This document shows positions 33,263 through 42,592 of a stretch of 64,000 bases of DNA, piece by piece (position 1 is the first letter of the stretch; each line of letters begins with the position of its first letter). This stretch comes from Streptomyces rubrogriseus (GTDB lineage: Bacteria; Actinomycetota; Actinomycetes; Streptomycetales; Streptomycetaceae): the NCBI RefSeq assembly GCF_027947575.1, contig NZ_CP116256.1, positions 4,774,001 through 4,838,000 on the forward strand, in the 5' to 3' direction. Below the pieces are notes generated by a model. That model saw nothing but the letters and a program-made list of their open reading frames with translations. It was not told the origin of the DNA and searched no databases. Both the position numbers and the translations under genes were made by a program.

Positions 33263-34223
33263 AAGGGGTCAGCACGATGCGTCCGAAGACCTCACCCGCG
33301 TCCATCTTCCGGTGCGCCGAGGCCGCCTGGTCCAGGGGCAGCACCTCGTGCACGACGGTCTCGAGCTCCCCGCGGCCCGCGGCGGCGAACTGATCGGCCC
33401 GCACGGCCCGCAGGCCGGCCTCCGGGACGGTGGCGGCGCTGAAGGTGGCGAACGACATCGACTTCTGGAAGGACGCCATCAGACGCGTGCCGAAGTCCGC
33501 CGGCGGCTGCCCCGCGACGGCGCCGACCACCACCATCCTGCCGTTCGGCGCGAGCCTGTTGAAGAAGTCGGGCAGGTCGGCTCCGGCGACGACGTCCACG
33601 ATGACGTCGAAGTCGCGGGGAACGTCCGCGCCGCCCTCGCCCGAGCGGTCCAGGACGTGGGTCGCGCCCAGCCCGCGCAGCCGTTCGCCGCGGGCGGCCG
33701 ACGACGTGGTGACCGCCACCGCGGCGGCACCGGCGCGTGCCGCGAGCTGGACCGTCATGATGCCGATGCTGCCGGCCGCACCGCGCACCAGCACGCGCTC
33801 GCCCGCGGTGAAGCGGGCGTGGGCGAGCCCGAAGTGCGCCACCACCCCGGCACTGCCGAGCGTCACCGCGTCCCGTGCGGACAACCCCGAGGGGAGCGGG
33901 AGGATGTCGTCGGCCGGGGCGGTCGCCTGTTCGGCGTAGCCTCCGCCCACGCCGGTCTGCGCCCACACGCGCCGGCCGGTCCAGGCGGTGTCGACGCCCG
34001 CGCCGACCGCCGTCACGGTGCCGACCACCTCGCCGCCGGGGACGTGCCCCTCCTGGAATCCGTAGGCGGCGAGCGCACCGCTGCGGATGGCGACGTCGGC
34101 ACCGCTCACGCCGATCGCCTCGGTCGCGACCAGCACCTGTCCCGCGGCGGGCGCGGGGGCGGGAAGGTCGACGACCTCCAGTCCCCCGGGGCCGCCGAAC
34201 GTCCGGATCGCCACTGCCCTCAT
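33261..34223 (-). CDS. NADP-dependent quinone-oxidoreductase-type medium-chain dehydrogenase
   Basis: 320 aa. GroES-like N-terminus (IGVSGADVAIRSGAL, HVPGGEVVGTVTAVG) followed by a Rossmann domain with VRGAAGSIGIMTVQLA. Structural-zinc cysteines are absent, which places it with QOR-type NADPH:quinone/enone reductases rather than alcohol dehydrogenases. Such enzymes reduce quinones or alpha,beta-unsaturated carbonyls. It diverges from a TetR gene across 99 bp, the standard arrangement for a TetR-controlled detoxification enzyme. Confidence 0.88.
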   Translation of the reverse strand: MRAVAIRTFGGPGGLEVVDLPAPAPAAGQVLVATEAIGVSGADVAIRSGALAAYGFQEGHVPGGEVVGTVTAVGAGVDTAWTGRRVWAQTGVGGGYAEQATAPADDILPLPSGLSARDAVTLGSAGVVAHFGLAHARFTAGERVLVRGAAGSIGIMTVQLAARAGAAAVAVTTSSAARGERLRGLGATHVLDRSGEGGADVPRDFDVIVDVVAGADLPDFFNRLAPNGRMVVVGAVAGQPPADFGTRLMASFQKSMSFATFSAATVPEAGLRAVRADQFAAAGRGELETVVHEVLPLDQAASAHRKMDAGEVFGRIVLTP

Positions 34224-34287
34224 CTGCCACTCCTTGCTCGCCGATGCCGTGCCCTGCGCACTGAGGCCCTGCTCGCCGGGACGTTAA

Positions 34288-34315
34288 CGGACGCCGCCGT
34301 CCGCTTCGCTAAAGT
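34288..34315. promoter_or_regulatory. TetR operator candidate and leaderless -10
   Basis: CGGACG-CCGC-CGTCCG (34288-34303) is a 16-bp dyad in the divergent intergenic region. TAAAGT (34310-34315) ends exactly 7 nt before the GTG at 34323, so the tetR transcript is probably leaderless and the dyad overlaps its promoter. Confidence 0.5.
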
Positions 34316-34322
34316 GAGAGCG

Positions 34323-34940
34323 GTGACCGACCATCTGCCTCACCCGCTGCGCTCCGACGCCCGGGACAACCGCGAGCGCATCCTCGACGCGGCCCGCGCA
34401 CTGTTCGCCACCGAGGGGTTGCAGGTGCCGATGCGGGAGGTGGCCCGGCGGGCCGGTGTCGGGCCGGCCACGCTCTACCGGCGCTTCCCGACCAAGCGGG
34501 AGCTGGTCACCGAGGCGTTCACGGACCAGCTGCGGGCCTGCCGCACGATCGTCGACGAGGGCCTGGCCCACCCGGACCCCTGGGCCGGCTTCTGCCTCGT
34601 CGTCGAGAAGACCTGCGAGCTGCACGCGCGGCACCTCGGCTTCACCGAGGCGTTCATGGCGGCGTACCCGGAGGCGATGGACTTCGCCGCCGCCCGCGCG
34701 TACTCGCTGAGGGCCGCCGGTGAACTGGCCCGCCGGGCCAGGGAGGCCGGCGGTCTGCGCCCCGATTTCGTGCTGGACGACCTCATCCTCATGATCATGG
34801 CGAACCGGGGCATCCACGCCCTGTCGACGGCCGCCCGCGTCGCGGCCTCCCGGCGCTTCGCCGCGCTGGTGATCCAGGCGTTCCGGGCCTCTTCGGAGCA
34901 CACGCCGCTTCCCCCGGTGCCACGGCTGGCGCCCGTGTGA
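34323..34940 (+). CDS. TetR/AcrR-family regulator
   Basis: 205 aa from the GTG at 34323; the GTG at 34314 overlaps the proposed -10 and is disfavoured. The TetR helix-turn-helix is standard: ILDAARALFATEGLQVPMREVARRAGV followed by ATLYRRFPTKRELV (residues ~18-60). The C-terminal helical ligand domain carries no recognisable substrate motif. It is divergent from the quinone-oxidoreductase-like gene and most likely represses it and itself. Confidence 0.9.
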   Translation: MTDHLPHPLRSDARDNRERILDAARALFATEGLQVPMREVARRAGVGPATLYRRFPTKRELVTEAFTDQLRACRTIVDEGLAHPDPWAGFCLVVEKTCELHARHLGFTEAFMAAYPEAMDFAAARAYSLRAAGELARRAREAGGLRPDFVLDDLILMIMANRGIHALSTAARVAASRRFAALVIQAFRASSEHTPLPPVPRLAPV

Positions 34941-35005
34941 ACCCGACTGGCCCAGTACGCGTCCGGTGAGCGTTTCCCCCCGGGCCTCCGTTCGTTGGGA
35001 CGGGC

Positions 35006-35209
35006 ATGATCAAGAAGCTCGCCTGTGTCTCCGTCATGGCCACCGCTCTGCTGGTCTCCGCTCCCCTCGCCGAGGCGGCTCCCGGGCCCGGCCCGTCCGC
35101 CGGTGTTCCGGGTGGTCCGCTCCTGGACGGTCTCCTCGGTTCGCTGGAGGTGGGGCATCCGGCCACCTCTGCGCAGTCGCTCCTCCCCCAGGGCATCCTC
35201 GGCGGCTGA
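35006..35209 (+). CDS. Small secreted protein
   Basis: 67 aa, ATG with a weak GGGA 7-10 bases upstream. MIKKLACVSVMATALLVSAPLAEA is a textbook Sec signal peptide (described here in full but it ends at residue ~24). The mature ~43 residues are Pro/Gly/Leu-rich with no cysteines, and no lipobox is present. A short GGPLLDGLLGSLE helix-like segment is reminiscent of small surface or chaplin-neighbour proteins, but it lacks the chaplin pattern. Function unknown. Confidence 0.6.
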   Translation: MIKKLACVSVMATALLVSAPLAEAAPGPGPSAGVPGGPLLDGLLGSLEVGHPATSAQSLLPQGILGG

Positions 35210-35461
35210 AACGCACGGGGCGGGAGGGGGCGGTCGCGCACTGTCGCCCCCTCCGGACGGCAGACTCGTCAACTTCACCCGGAACGAGCCGAGCCCTCCC
35301 GACGCCGGCTCCTGATTCCACGAGGAATACGCGGGCGAGCGGCTCGTCACCGTCGCGGAGATCGTCCGGCACGTCCGGCACACCCGCACCGGGCTGCTCG
35401 CGGTAGCGGGGCCGCTTCGGGGAACCCGGTGTCCAAACACCCCAGGAAAGCGGCACACGAC
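35210..35461. other. Intergenic stretch without a convincing gene
   Basis: 252 bp between the small secreted protein and the next hypothetical gene. One frame reads FHEEYAGERLVTVAEIVRHV from about 35316, which looks protein-like, but it has no start, no ribosome site and no recognisable continuation. It may be a decayed remnant. Confidence 0.4.
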
Positions 35462-35806
35462 ATGTATGACCAGACGCGCGCACAGCAGCCCGCGGACCAG
35501 GACCAGCACCGCGCCGGGCGCCGTCCCGCGGCACCGGAGACGCTCCTGCCGCCGGCGGAACGGGACGCGGTCCTGGACCGTCTTCGCAAGGCCATCAACA
35601 CCTTCGCCGACGCTCCGCACGAGGCGCTCGAGGAGGCGGAGGGCGCCTTCGACGACGCCGCCGCCCAGCTCGCGAGCGCTCTGGCGCAGCGGCGTCTTGC
35701 CCTGCGCGAGAGCTGGCGGGAGCAGGACCCCGAGACGCATGCCGAGGAACTCCGGCTCGCCCTGCGGCAGTACCGGGAGATCACTCAGCGGCTGATCCGT
35801 ACGTGA
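35462..35806 (+). CDS. Hypothetical charged helical protein
   Basis: 114 aa from the ATG at 35462 (GGAAAG 11 bases upstream); a GTG at 35429 would add 11 residues. The first 40 residues are Gln/Arg/Pro-rich. The rest is a long Ala/Glu/Arg helix (AERDAVLDRLRKAINTFADA onwards), likely a coiled coil or helical hairpin. I recognise no family. Its last 26 bases overlap the 3' end of the converging formylglycine-generating enzyme gene. Confidence 0.55.
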   Translation: MYDQTRAQQPADQDQHRAGRRPAAPETLLPPAERDAVLDRLRKAINTFADAPHEALEEAEGAFDDAAAQLASALAQRRLALRESWREQDPETHAEELRLALRQYREITQRLIRT

Positions 35807-36779
35807 GGTCCGCGTCGTTGGCGCAGCGGAAGCCGAGGTTGCCGGACGAGGAGTCCGGGGTGTTGGAGGAGCGGGCGGCGACCCGGTAGCGGTTGCAGTA
35901 GGAGTCGTGGCACAGGTAGGAGCCGCCGCGCAGGACCCGTGTCGTCCCGGTCCCGGGGCCGTGCGGGTCTGCGGCGGGCGATTCGGCGTAGTAGGTGGGC
36001 GAGAACCAGTCGGAGCACCATTCCCACACGTTGCCCGCGGTGTTCCACAGGCCGTGGCCGTTGGGCCGGTAGGACTTGACCGGTGCGGTGGTCAGGTGCC
36101 CGTCCTCGGCCGTGTTGACGTGGGGGAAGCGGCCCTGCCAGATGTTGCAGCGCCACCGGCCGCCCGGGGTCAGCTCGTCGCCCCAGGCGTAGCGGCGGCC
36201 GGCCAGTCCGCCGCGGGCGGCGTACTCCCATTCGGCCTCGGTGGGCAGGCGCTTGCCGGCCCACCGCGCGTAGGCGGTGGCGTCGTTCCAGGAGACGTGG
36301 ACGACCGGATGGTTCTGCCGGCCGGTGATGTCGGAGCGGGCGCCCTCGGGGCGGCGCCAGTGGGCGCCCCGCACGTTGATCCACCAGGGGGCGCCGGCGG
36401 CGTTGCCGAGGACGTCGGCGTCCGGGGCGGCGACGACCAGGTGGAAGACGGCCGAGGAGCCGAAGCGTTCGGCGTCGGTCACATGGCCGGTCGCCTTGAC
36501 GAAGGCGGCGAACCGGGCGTTGGTGACGGCGGTCTCGTCGATGTGGAAGGGCCGCAGGAGCACCGTGTGCACGGGTGTCTCGCCGTCGGCCGGATATCCC
36601 TCCCCGAAGGCGTCCCCCATCGCGAACCCACCGCCCGGCAGGCGCACCTGGCCGCGGGTCGAGCGCGGTCGGGCGGCGGGCCCCGGCTCCGCGGCGGCCG
36701 CGGCGGCCGCGGCGGACGGGGCGGCCACGGCGACAGGTGCCGTCGCGGGAGCGCAGCACGGGCGGTGAGTACGGGTCAC
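35781..36779 (-). CDS. Formylglycine-generating enzyme (FGE/SUMF1 family)
   Basis: 332 aa from a GTG at 36777-36779, with GAGGA just upstream. The core from RLPGGGFAMGDAFGEGYPAD to the C-terminus matches, as I recall it, the crystallised S. coelicolor FGE almost residue for residue. The two redox/copper-binding cysteines are Cys290 and Cys295 in YLCHDSYCNRYR. FGE oxidises the Cys of CxPxR in sulfatases to formylglycine, using O2 and copper. A target with CTPAR is encoded 32 bp upstream in the same operon. The first ~35 residues (with CC and an Ala run) are poorly conserved. A GTG at 36728 is an alternative start without ribosome site. Confidence 0.95.
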   Translation of the reverse strand: MTRTHRPCCAPATAPVAVAAPSAAAAAAAAEPGPAARPRSTRGQVRLPGGGFAMGDAFGEGYPADGETPVHTVLLRPFHIDETAVTNARFAAFVKATGHVTDAERFGSSAVFHLVVAAPDADVLGNAAGAPWWINVRGAHWRRPEGARSDITGRQNHPVVHVSWNDATAYARWAGKRLPTEAEWEYAARGGLAGRRYAWGDELTPGGRWRCNIWQGRFPHVNTAEDGHLTTAPVKSYRPNGHGLWNTAGNVWEWCSDWFSPTYYAESPAADPHGPGTGTTRVLRGGSYLCHDSYCNRYRVAARSSNTPDSSSGNLGFRCANDADLTYGSAAE

Positions 36780-36811
36780 GGGTCCTCGAATCGATCGCGT
36801 GCGTGTGCCTG

Positions 36812-38365
36812 CTAGGCCTTGTACGTGGACTCGTCGAGCCCGCTCAGGGTCGGGTCGTGGCCCACCTCGCCGACGTCGTACATCGATGTCATCCAGTGGT
36901 AGAAGTTGTCGCCGCGTTCGCGCAGGACGTCGTAGAGCCGGCGCATCATGCGGCCCCGGACCTCCGCCTGCTCCGGGTGGGAGTAGACGTTCTGCAGTTC
37001 GTCCGGGTCGGTGTGCAGGTCGTACAGCTCGTTGACGGAGTCGGGGTTGACGACGAGTTTGTACCGGTCCTCGCGCAGCATGCGCTGGGGGTAGGGGAAG
37101 TGGTGGCCGTGGAACTCGCAGACGATGTCCTCGTCCCACGCCACCGTCTCGCCCCGCACCAGGGGCAGCAGGCTGCGCGAGTCGACGGCGGGTTTCGGGT
37201 CGAGGCCGGCCAGTTCGAGGATGGTGGCGGTGCAGTCGAGGAGGCTGACGAACTCGTCGCGCACCTGGCCGCCGGGTGCGCCCGGGACCCGGAGCAGGCC
37301 CGGTGTGCGGTAGATGTCCTCGTACATCGCGGGGCCCTTGTCGTGCAGCCGGTGCGAGCCGGTGAACTCCCCGTGGTCGCAGGTGAAGAACACCGCCGTG
37401 TCGTCCACGAGGCCGAGCCGTTCCATGGCCGCCATGACGCGGCCGATCTGCCGGTCGATGAGGGCCACGTAACCCCAGTAGACGGCGATGAGCTTGCGGG
37501 TGGTCTCGATGGGCATCGTGTCGAAGGTCCAGTGCGCGCTGTAGTTGCGCTGGACCGGGGGTTTGCCCTCGAAGGTCTCGGACACCGACCGGGGCAGTTC
37601 CACGTCCGCCGGGTCGACCAGGTCGAAGTACTCGTCCGGGAGGATGTAGGGCAGGTGCGGTCCGAAGAAGTGCAGGGCCAGGAAGAAGGGCTGGTCGCGG
37701 TCGTGCGCGTCGGCGGCGTAGCGCTCCAGCCGCTCGATGGCGCGGGTGGCCAGGTAGTGCTCGAAGGTGGCCTCCACCGGCTGGTGCAGGCGGGCGGCGA
37801 GCAGGTTCCCGGGGCCGCCGTTCGGGAGGGTGCCGCGGACACGGTCGCTGATCTCGTACGGCGGCAGTCCGCGTTCGTCGAGGTAGGCGAGGTAGTCCGG
37901 GTGGTCGACGGGGTTGTGCCAGCCGGGCAGTTGGGGGCCGTCGAAGCCGTAGTCGGCCGCGGTGCGGCGGTTTCCGGCGTGCCACTTGCCGAACAGGCCG
38001 CAGTTGTAGCCGTGTTCGCGCAGGGCCCGGGAGAAGGCGAACTGGTCCTCGGCGAGGTCCTCGAGGTAGCCGACGTTGCGTTCGTGGTTGGCGAGGAGCT
38101 TGTGCCGGAAGGGTGCCTGGCCGGTCAGCAGGCTGGCGCGGGCCGGGGTGCAGATGGCGGTGGGGGTGTACCAGCGGTCGAAGCGGGTTCCCGTGGCGGC
38201 CAGTTCGTCGAGTGCGGGGGTGTGGGCCAGCGGGTTGCCGTAGGCGCCGAGCGTGTCGGTGCGGTGCTGGTCGGTCATGAGGAAGAGGATGTTCTTCCGG
38301 GACGCCCCGGCCTGGGGGCCGGTCTGCGGACCGGGCTGGGCGCCGGGCTCGTTCGCTCGTGTCAC
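36812..38365 (-). CDS. Type I sulfatase (formylglycine-dependent)
   Basis: 517 aa, GTG start overlapping the stop of the binding-protein gene (GTGA). Metal-binding Asp in FLMTDQHR (~residue 32); the signature CTPARASLLTG places the modified Cys at residue 72. CDHGEFTGSHRLHDKG and HFFGPHLPY complete the alkaline-phosphatase-like active site. No signal peptide is seen, so it should act in the cytoplasm on an imported sulfate ester. That agrees with its position between an importer and the FGE gene. Family resemblance is to arylsulfatase A/choline-sulfatase-like enzymes; the ester is not determinable. Confidence 0.93.
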   Translation of the reverse strand: MTRANEPGAQPGPQTGPQAGASRKNILFLMTDQHRTDTLGAYGNPLAHTPALDELAATGTRFDRWYTPTAICTPARASLLTGQAPFRHKLLANHERNVGYLEDLAEDQFAFSRALREHGYNCGLFGKWHAGNRRTAADYGFDGPQLPGWHNPVDHPDYLAYLDERGLPPYEISDRVRGTLPNGGPGNLLAARLHQPVEATFEHYLATRAIERLERYAADAHDRDQPFFLALHFFGPHLPYILPDEYFDLVDPADVELPRSVSETFEGKPPVQRNYSAHWTFDTMPIETTRKLIAVYWGYVALIDRQIGRVMAAMERLGLVDDTAVFFTCDHGEFTGSHRLHDKGPAMYEDIYRTPGLLRVPGAPGGQVRDEFVSLLDCTATILELAGLDPKPAVDSRSLLPLVRGETVAWDEDIVCEFHGHHFPYPQRMLREDRYKLVVNPDSVNELYDLHTDPDELQNVYSHPEQAEVRGRMMRRLYDVLRERGDNFYHWMTSMYDVGEVGHDPTLSGLDESTYKA

Positions 38366-39363
38366 TTGCCCGCTCCCGTGAAGAGGTCGCCGGTGTAGTA
38401 GGACTTCGGGTCGGCGGGCTTCTCGAGTTTGCCGGCGTCGACGAAGTAGTCGTTCATGCCCTCGAGCCACTTGACGACGGTGCCGTCCCGGGTCAGCTTG
38501 TCCAGCTCCTCCACGCTGAGCACCTTGTTGTTCGCGGCGTCCGCCTTCACCTGCTCGACGGGGATCTTCAGCTTGTCGGCGGTCAGCTTGATCGCCTCGT
38601 CGGTGTGCTCCGAGCGGAAGGTCATCGCCTCGCGCAGCACGGCGAGGACCTTCTTGGTCTTCTCCGGCTGGTCGGCCACCACCTTGTCGCCCGCGACGAA
38701 CGCCGTGGGGAAGGAGACGTCCTCGGCGAAGTCGCCGTTCTTGGCGAGTTCGACCAGGTCGGGGACCTGCTTCTTGATCGTCGCCGCGGCCGGGTACCAG
38801 AAGCCGGCGCCGTCGACCTGCCCGGAGGAGAAGGCGGAGACGATGGTGGACGGGTCCATGGGGACGACCTTCAGGTCCTCCTTGGTCATCCCGGCCTTCT
38901 CCAGGGCGAGGGTGAGGATCATGTCGCCGGAGGTGCCCTCGGGCACCGCGACCGTCTTGCCCTTGAGCTGCTGCATCGAGGTGATGCCCGGCTGGGCGAG
39001 GACGCGGTCGGAGTTGCCCAGGGTGTTGATGGCGACGACCTTGGCCTGCCCGGAGGCGGGGAGCCACATGGCGCCGGGGCCTATGTAGCCGAAGTCGAGG
39101 TTGTCCGTGCCCAGGGCCTGGATCTGGAGCGGCCCGTTGGTGAAGACCTTGGCGTCGGCGGACAGCCCGTGCTTCTTCCACAGGCCCTCGGCCTCGGCGA
39201 TGGCGATCAGGCTGGCGCCGTTGAAGTCGTTGATGTATCCGAAGCGCACCTTGTCCGACGAGCCGCCGGAGGACGAGCCGCCGCCGCATGCGGCGAGCAG
39301 CGCCATGGCGGCCACGCCGGCCAGGGTGGTGGTGAGGCTTCTGCGGGTGAGGACGGGTGACAT
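38362..39363 (-). CDS. Sulfonate/sulfate-ester-type binding lipoprotein (SsuA/NMT1-like)
   Basis: 333 aa from the ATG at 39361-39363 (GGAAGGGA upstream). The N-terminus has paired arginines (TRRSLTTTLAG) and a lipobox (LLAAC), then a Gly/Ser linker. The fold is the NMT1/SsuA binding protein type: VRFGYINDFNGASLIAIAEA, DFGYIGPGAMWL, LKGKTVAVPEGTSGD. Such proteins bind alkanesulfonates, taurine, nitrate or thiamine precursors. The neighbouring sulfatase and FGE point to an organosulfate. Coupled to the sulfatase by stop/start overlap. Confidence 0.88.
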   Translation of the reverse strand: MSPVLTRRSLTTTLAGVAAMALLAACGGGSSSGGSSDKVRFGYINDFNGASLIAIAEAEGLWKKHGLSADAKVFTNGPLQIQALGTDNLDFGYIGPGAMWLPASGQAKVVAINTLGNSDRVLAQPGITSMQQLKGKTVAVPEGTSGDMILTLALEKAGMTKEDLKVVPMDPSTIVSAFSSGQVDGAGFWYPAAATIKKQVPDLVELAKNGDFAEDVSFPTAFVAGDKVVADQPEKTKKVLAVLREAMTFRSEHTDEAIKLTADKLKIPVEQVKADAANNKVLSVEELDKLTRDGTVVKWLEGMNDYFVDAGKLEKPADPKSYYTGDLFTGAGK

Positions 39364-39383
39364 GGCGGTGGGTCCCTTCCGGG

Positions 39384-40196
39384 TCATGACGTCGGGGAGT
39401 GGGAACCGGAAAGGGCGGCGGTGCGGCCTTCCTGGTGGTAGACGGAGTGCCACACGCGGTTGCGCAGTGCGGCGAACTCGGGGCTGAGCCGGAAGGCCTC
39501 GTCGCGCTCGATGACGGGGTCGACGTCGACGACGTCGTAGACGCGCCCGGGACGGGCGGCCATCACGACGACGCGGTTGGCCAGGAACACGGCCTCGTCG
39601 ACGTCGTGGGTGATGAACAGGACCGTGCGCCTGTCCTGGCTCCAGGTCTTCAGGAGCTGCTCCTGGAGCTTGACCCGGGTGAGCGCGTCGAGGGCGCCGA
39701 AGGGTTCGTCCATCAGCAGGATCGAGGGGTCGACGGCGTAGGCGCGGGCGATGGCGCAGCGCTGGCGCATGCCGCCGGAGAGGGTCTTGGGGAGCGCGTC
39801 GGCGAAGCGTTCCAGGCCGACCAGTTCGATGAAGTGCTCGGCCCTGGCGCGGCGTTCACGCTTGGGCACTCCTGTGGTCCGGAGACCGAACTCGACGTTC
39901 TGACGTACGGTCAGCCAGGGGAAGAGGGCGTACTGCTGGAAGATGACGCCGCGCTCGGGCCCGGGCCCCGAGACGGGTGCTCCGTCCACCAGGGCGCGGC
40001 CGGAGGTGGGTGTCTCCAGGCCGGCGAGGATGTTCATCAGGGTGCTCTTGCCGCAGCCCGAGGGGCCGACGACGGTGACGAACTCGTGGTTCGCGATGTC
40101 GAGGCTCACGTCGTCCAGGGCGGTGAAGGTCTCCCGTCCCAGCGAGAAGGTCTTGGTGACGTGCTGGACGGAGATCTTGGCGGGTGTGCTGGTCAT
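39384..40196 (-). CDS. ABC transporter ATPase, SsuB/TauB-like
   Basis: 270 aa from the ATG overlapping the permease stop (ATGA at 40193-40196). Walker [11 protein letters not shown]-loop FQQYALFPW, signature [12 protein letters not shown], Walker [13 protein letters not shown]-loop FITHDV. The whole pattern is that of nitrate/sulfonate/taurine importers. It energises uptake with the SsuC-like permease upstream and the SsuA-like lipoprotein downstream. Confidence 0.92.
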   Translation of the reverse strand: MTSTPAKISVQHVTKTFSLGRETFTALDDVSLDIANHEFVTVVGPSGCGKSTLMNILAGLETPTSGRALVDGAPVSGPGPERGVIFQQYALFPWLTVRQNVEFGLRTTGVPKRERRARAEHFIELVGLERFADALPKTLSGGMRQRCAIARAYAVDPSILLMDEPFGALDALTRVKLQEQLLKTWSQDRRTVLFITHDVDEAVFLANRVVVMAARPGRVYDVVDVDPVIERDEAFRLSPEFAALRNRVWHSVYHQEGRTAALSGSHSPTS

Positions 40197-41104
40197 CGGC
40201 GTTCCTGCCATCGGGTGAGCCGGCGTTCGGCGAGGAGGAGGACGCGGTCCATGAGGAGACCGAGGATCCCGATCGAGATGAGCCCGACGAAGATGGTCGG
40301 GAGGTCGTAGTAGAGCTGGGCGTTCTGCATGCGGTAGCCGAGGCCCTCCTGGGCGGCGATCAGCTCCGCGGCGACCAGGGTGGCCCAGGCGGAGCCGAGG
40401 CCGACCCGCATGCCGACGAGGATGAAGGGGGTCGACGCCGGCACCACCACGCGGGCGAAGATCGTCGCGTCGCCGGCGCCCAGCACCCGGGCGGCGTTGA
40501 TCAGGGTGCGGTCGACGTTCACCACGCCCTGGAAGGTGGAGATCACACAGGCCAGGAACGCGGCCAGGAAGATGACGAAGATCTTCGGGGTCTCGTCGAT
40601 GCCCATGGCGACCACGGCCAGCGGGATGATCGCCAGCGGCGGGATGGTGCGGAAGAACTGGATCCACGGCTCGATCAGTCCGCGCAGGATGCCGTACCAG
40701 CCCATCAGGAAGCCCACCGGGACGGCCACGGCCGTGCCCAGGCCGAAGCCGACGAGGACCCGGGTCAGGCTGGCGAGGGCGTCGTCGGCGAGCGTCCCGT
40801 CGCTGATCAGGGTGGAGGCGCGGTCGACGACCTCCGGCGGTGTCGGCAGCTTGAAACCGGCGGACGCGAGGGCCCACCAGAGGGCGATGCCGAGTGCGAC
40901 GGACACGGCGTTCAGGACGAGGGGCAGTCCGCGCCTGCCGGAACGGGAGCGCTCCGGCGCGGACTCGGCGGCGTCCGCCGGGGTGTCTGCCGGCACGGCG
41001 CCTCCCGCCGTGCCGTCGCCCGCCTCGGCCCCGGGCGAGGCCCCGGGCCCCTTCTCGGGCCGCGGGTGCCGCTGGTCGGCACTCCGCTTGTCAAGGACGG
41101 ACAT
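40193..41104 (-). CDS. ABC transporter permease, SsuC/TauC-like
   Basis: 303 aa from the ATG with AAGGAG six bases upstream. A disordered 60-residue Pro/Ala/Glu leader precedes six transmembrane helices. The EAA-type loop ([21 protein letters not shown]) and [18 protein letters not shown] are diagnostic of SsuC/TauC. The start lies inside the 3' end of the ROK regulator gene (14-bp overlap), so regulator and transporter are one transcript. Confidence 0.92.
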   Translation of the reverse strand: MSVLDKRSADQRHPRPEKGPGASPGAEAGDGTAGGAVPADTPADAAESAPERSRSGRRGLPLVLNAVSVALGIALWWALASAGFKLPTPPEVVDRASTLISDGTLADDALASLTRVLVGFGLGTAVAVPVGFLMGWYGILRGLIEPWIQFFRTIPPLAIIPLAVVAMGIDETPKIFVIFLAAFLACVISTFQGVVNVDRTLINAARVLGAGDATIFARVVVPASTPFILVGMRVGLGSAWATLVAAELIAAQEGLGYRMQNAQLYYDLPTIFVGLISIGILGLLMDRVLLLAERRLTRWQERR

Positions 41105-42356
41105 GGGCGGCTCCTTCGGTGGCGGAGTGGGGTGCATCGGAACGGCCCTTCACGTCGGCGGTTTCGGGATACCTCGCCAGGAGGGGTGAGCTGTGGAAGA
41201 CCGCGGCGAGCGCGCCGATGGCGCCGTCGTCGTCGGAGAGCCGGGCGGCGGCTACGGCGGGTCCCGCCGACGCGGTCGGGAAGATCTCGGCGGAGAGGGT
41301 GGCGGCGACCTGTTCCACGAGTACGGGCGCCAGCCGGGTGATCTCGCCGCCGATGACCACCTTCGCCGGGTTCAGCATCATGGTCGCGGCGCCGACCACC
41401 CGGCCCAGTGCCCCCGCGGCCTCCCGCAGTACCCGGTCCACGACGGGGTGGGCGCGGCGCACGGCGGCGGCGAGGTCGTCGAGGTTCTCCAGGCGCAGAC
41501 CGAACTCCCAGCAGGCGGCGAGGATTCCGGGCACCGAGGCCACGGTCTCCAGACAGCCCCGCTTGCCGCAGCGACAGGGGCGGCCCGCCGGTTCCACGGT
41601 CACGTGTCCCAGCTCGCCGGCCAGCCCGGACGAACCCGTCACCAGCTGGCCCCCGACGACGAGTCCGCCGCCGACGCCGTCCGACAGGCGTACGTAGACC
41701 AGGTCGGCGACGCTGTCGGCGCCGCTGATCGCCTCGGCGAGGGCGGCCAGCCGGGTGTTGTTGTCGACGATGACCGGTGCGTCGAAGCGTTCGGCGAAGG
41801 CCACGTCGACGCCCTCGGGTGCCGGGCGCAGCACGGTGGTGCCCGCGGTGGCGCGCGGCCAGGCCGCCCCCTCCGGAGCCGGGTAGGGACCGGGTACGCC
41901 GATGCCGATGCCCTGCAGCGCCCCGTAGTGGACCCCGGCCTCGCCGCTGAGCCGGTCGACCAGTTCCAGGGCCAGTTCCGTGCGGGTCGGCCAGGTCGCG
42001 GTGTCCTCGTACCGGACGGAGCCGGAGACCATGATCTCGTGCGAGGCGTCGGCGACGACGACGTGGACGCGCCGGTGTCCGAAGTCGACGCCCATGAACT
42101 GCGCCGACGCCGGGTCGAGCGCCAGCCGTTCGGCCGGCCGCCCGCTGCCCTCGCGGCGGGAGGCGTCGGTGTCGACGACCACGATGGCACCGCGTTGCAG
42201 GAGGTTGCCGGTGATCTCGGACAGGGTGGTGCGGGACAGGCCCACGACCCGGGCGATCTCGCCGCGGCTCATGGCGCCGTTCTCCTGCAGCGCACGCATG
42301 ACGCGCTCTTCGTGGGTCCGCCTGACCAGTGCGTGCACTCCGCTGGGCATCTGCAT
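41091..42356 (-). CDS. ROK-family transcriptional regulator (NagC/XylR type)
   Basis: 421 aa from the ATG at 42354-42356, chosen because a -10 hexamer ends 7 nt upstream. The N-terminal winged helix ([23 protein letters not shown]) is followed by an intact ROK sugar-sensing domain. It has [11 protein letters not shown] as ATP-loop remnant, [37 protein letters not shown] with zinc ligands and Glu, and VIGGE. ROK repressors sense sugars or sugar phosphates. Its position as first gene of the SsuCBA-sulfatase-FGE operon suggests autoregulation and that the imported organosulfate is a sugar derivative. Confidence 0.9.
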   Translation of the reverse strand: MQMPSGVHALVRRTHEERVMRALQENGAMSRGEIARVVGLSRTTLSEITGNLLQRGAIVVVDTDASRREGSGRPAERLALDPASAQFMGVDFGHRRVHVVVADASHEIMVSGSVRYEDTATWPTRTELALELVDRLSGEAGVHYGALQGIGIGVPGPYPAPEGAAWPRATAGTTVLRPAPEGVDVAFAERFDAPVIVDNNTRLAALAEAISGADSVADLVYVRLSDGVGGGLVVGGQLVTGSSGLAGELGHVTVEPAGRPCRCGKRGCLETVASVPGILAACWEFGLRLENLDDLAAAVRRAHPVVDRVLREAAGALGRVVGAATMMLNPAKVVIGGEITRLAPVLVEQVAATLSAEIFPTASAGPAVAAARLSDDDGAIGALAAVFHSSPLLARYPETADVKGRSDAPHSATEGAAHVRP

Positions 42357-42363
42357 GCCGGTC

Positions 42364-42392
42364 AAGGTAGGGAGGCTCGATTATTCCGTCAA
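42364..42392 (-). promoter_or_regulatory. Leaderless promoter of the ROK-sulfatase operon
   Basis: On the minus strand, TTGACG (42392-42387), a 17-bp spacer, and TACCTT (42369-42364), then 7 nt to the ATG at 42356. A CGATTATTC direct repeat (42378-42386 and 42466-42474) flanks it. TGTTGACG is repeated in inverted orientation at 42483-42490, forming the -35 of the divergent GH43-like gene. Confidence 0.65.
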
Positions 42393-42592
42393 CACTCCGA
42401 CAGAAAGACGCAATGAAGTGTTCACAATGCCAGGTGGGCAGCGTCCCGCGCCTGGGGGTCGGGAGCGATTATTCGTCCGCCCTGTTGACGTAAATGTGCG
42501 GGCGTTCGCATGCTGTGCGCCATGCCCCCGTCATGCGGCCGCTGTGCCGCGCCTCGGTTCCCGGACGGGGACGACGAAGGAGAACCCGACTG

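Noticed and set aside
33230..34240. Zinc-dependent alcohol dehydrogenase for the gene at 33261
   Set aside because: The catalytic and structural zinc cysteines are absent; it fits the quinone oxidoreductase subgroup.
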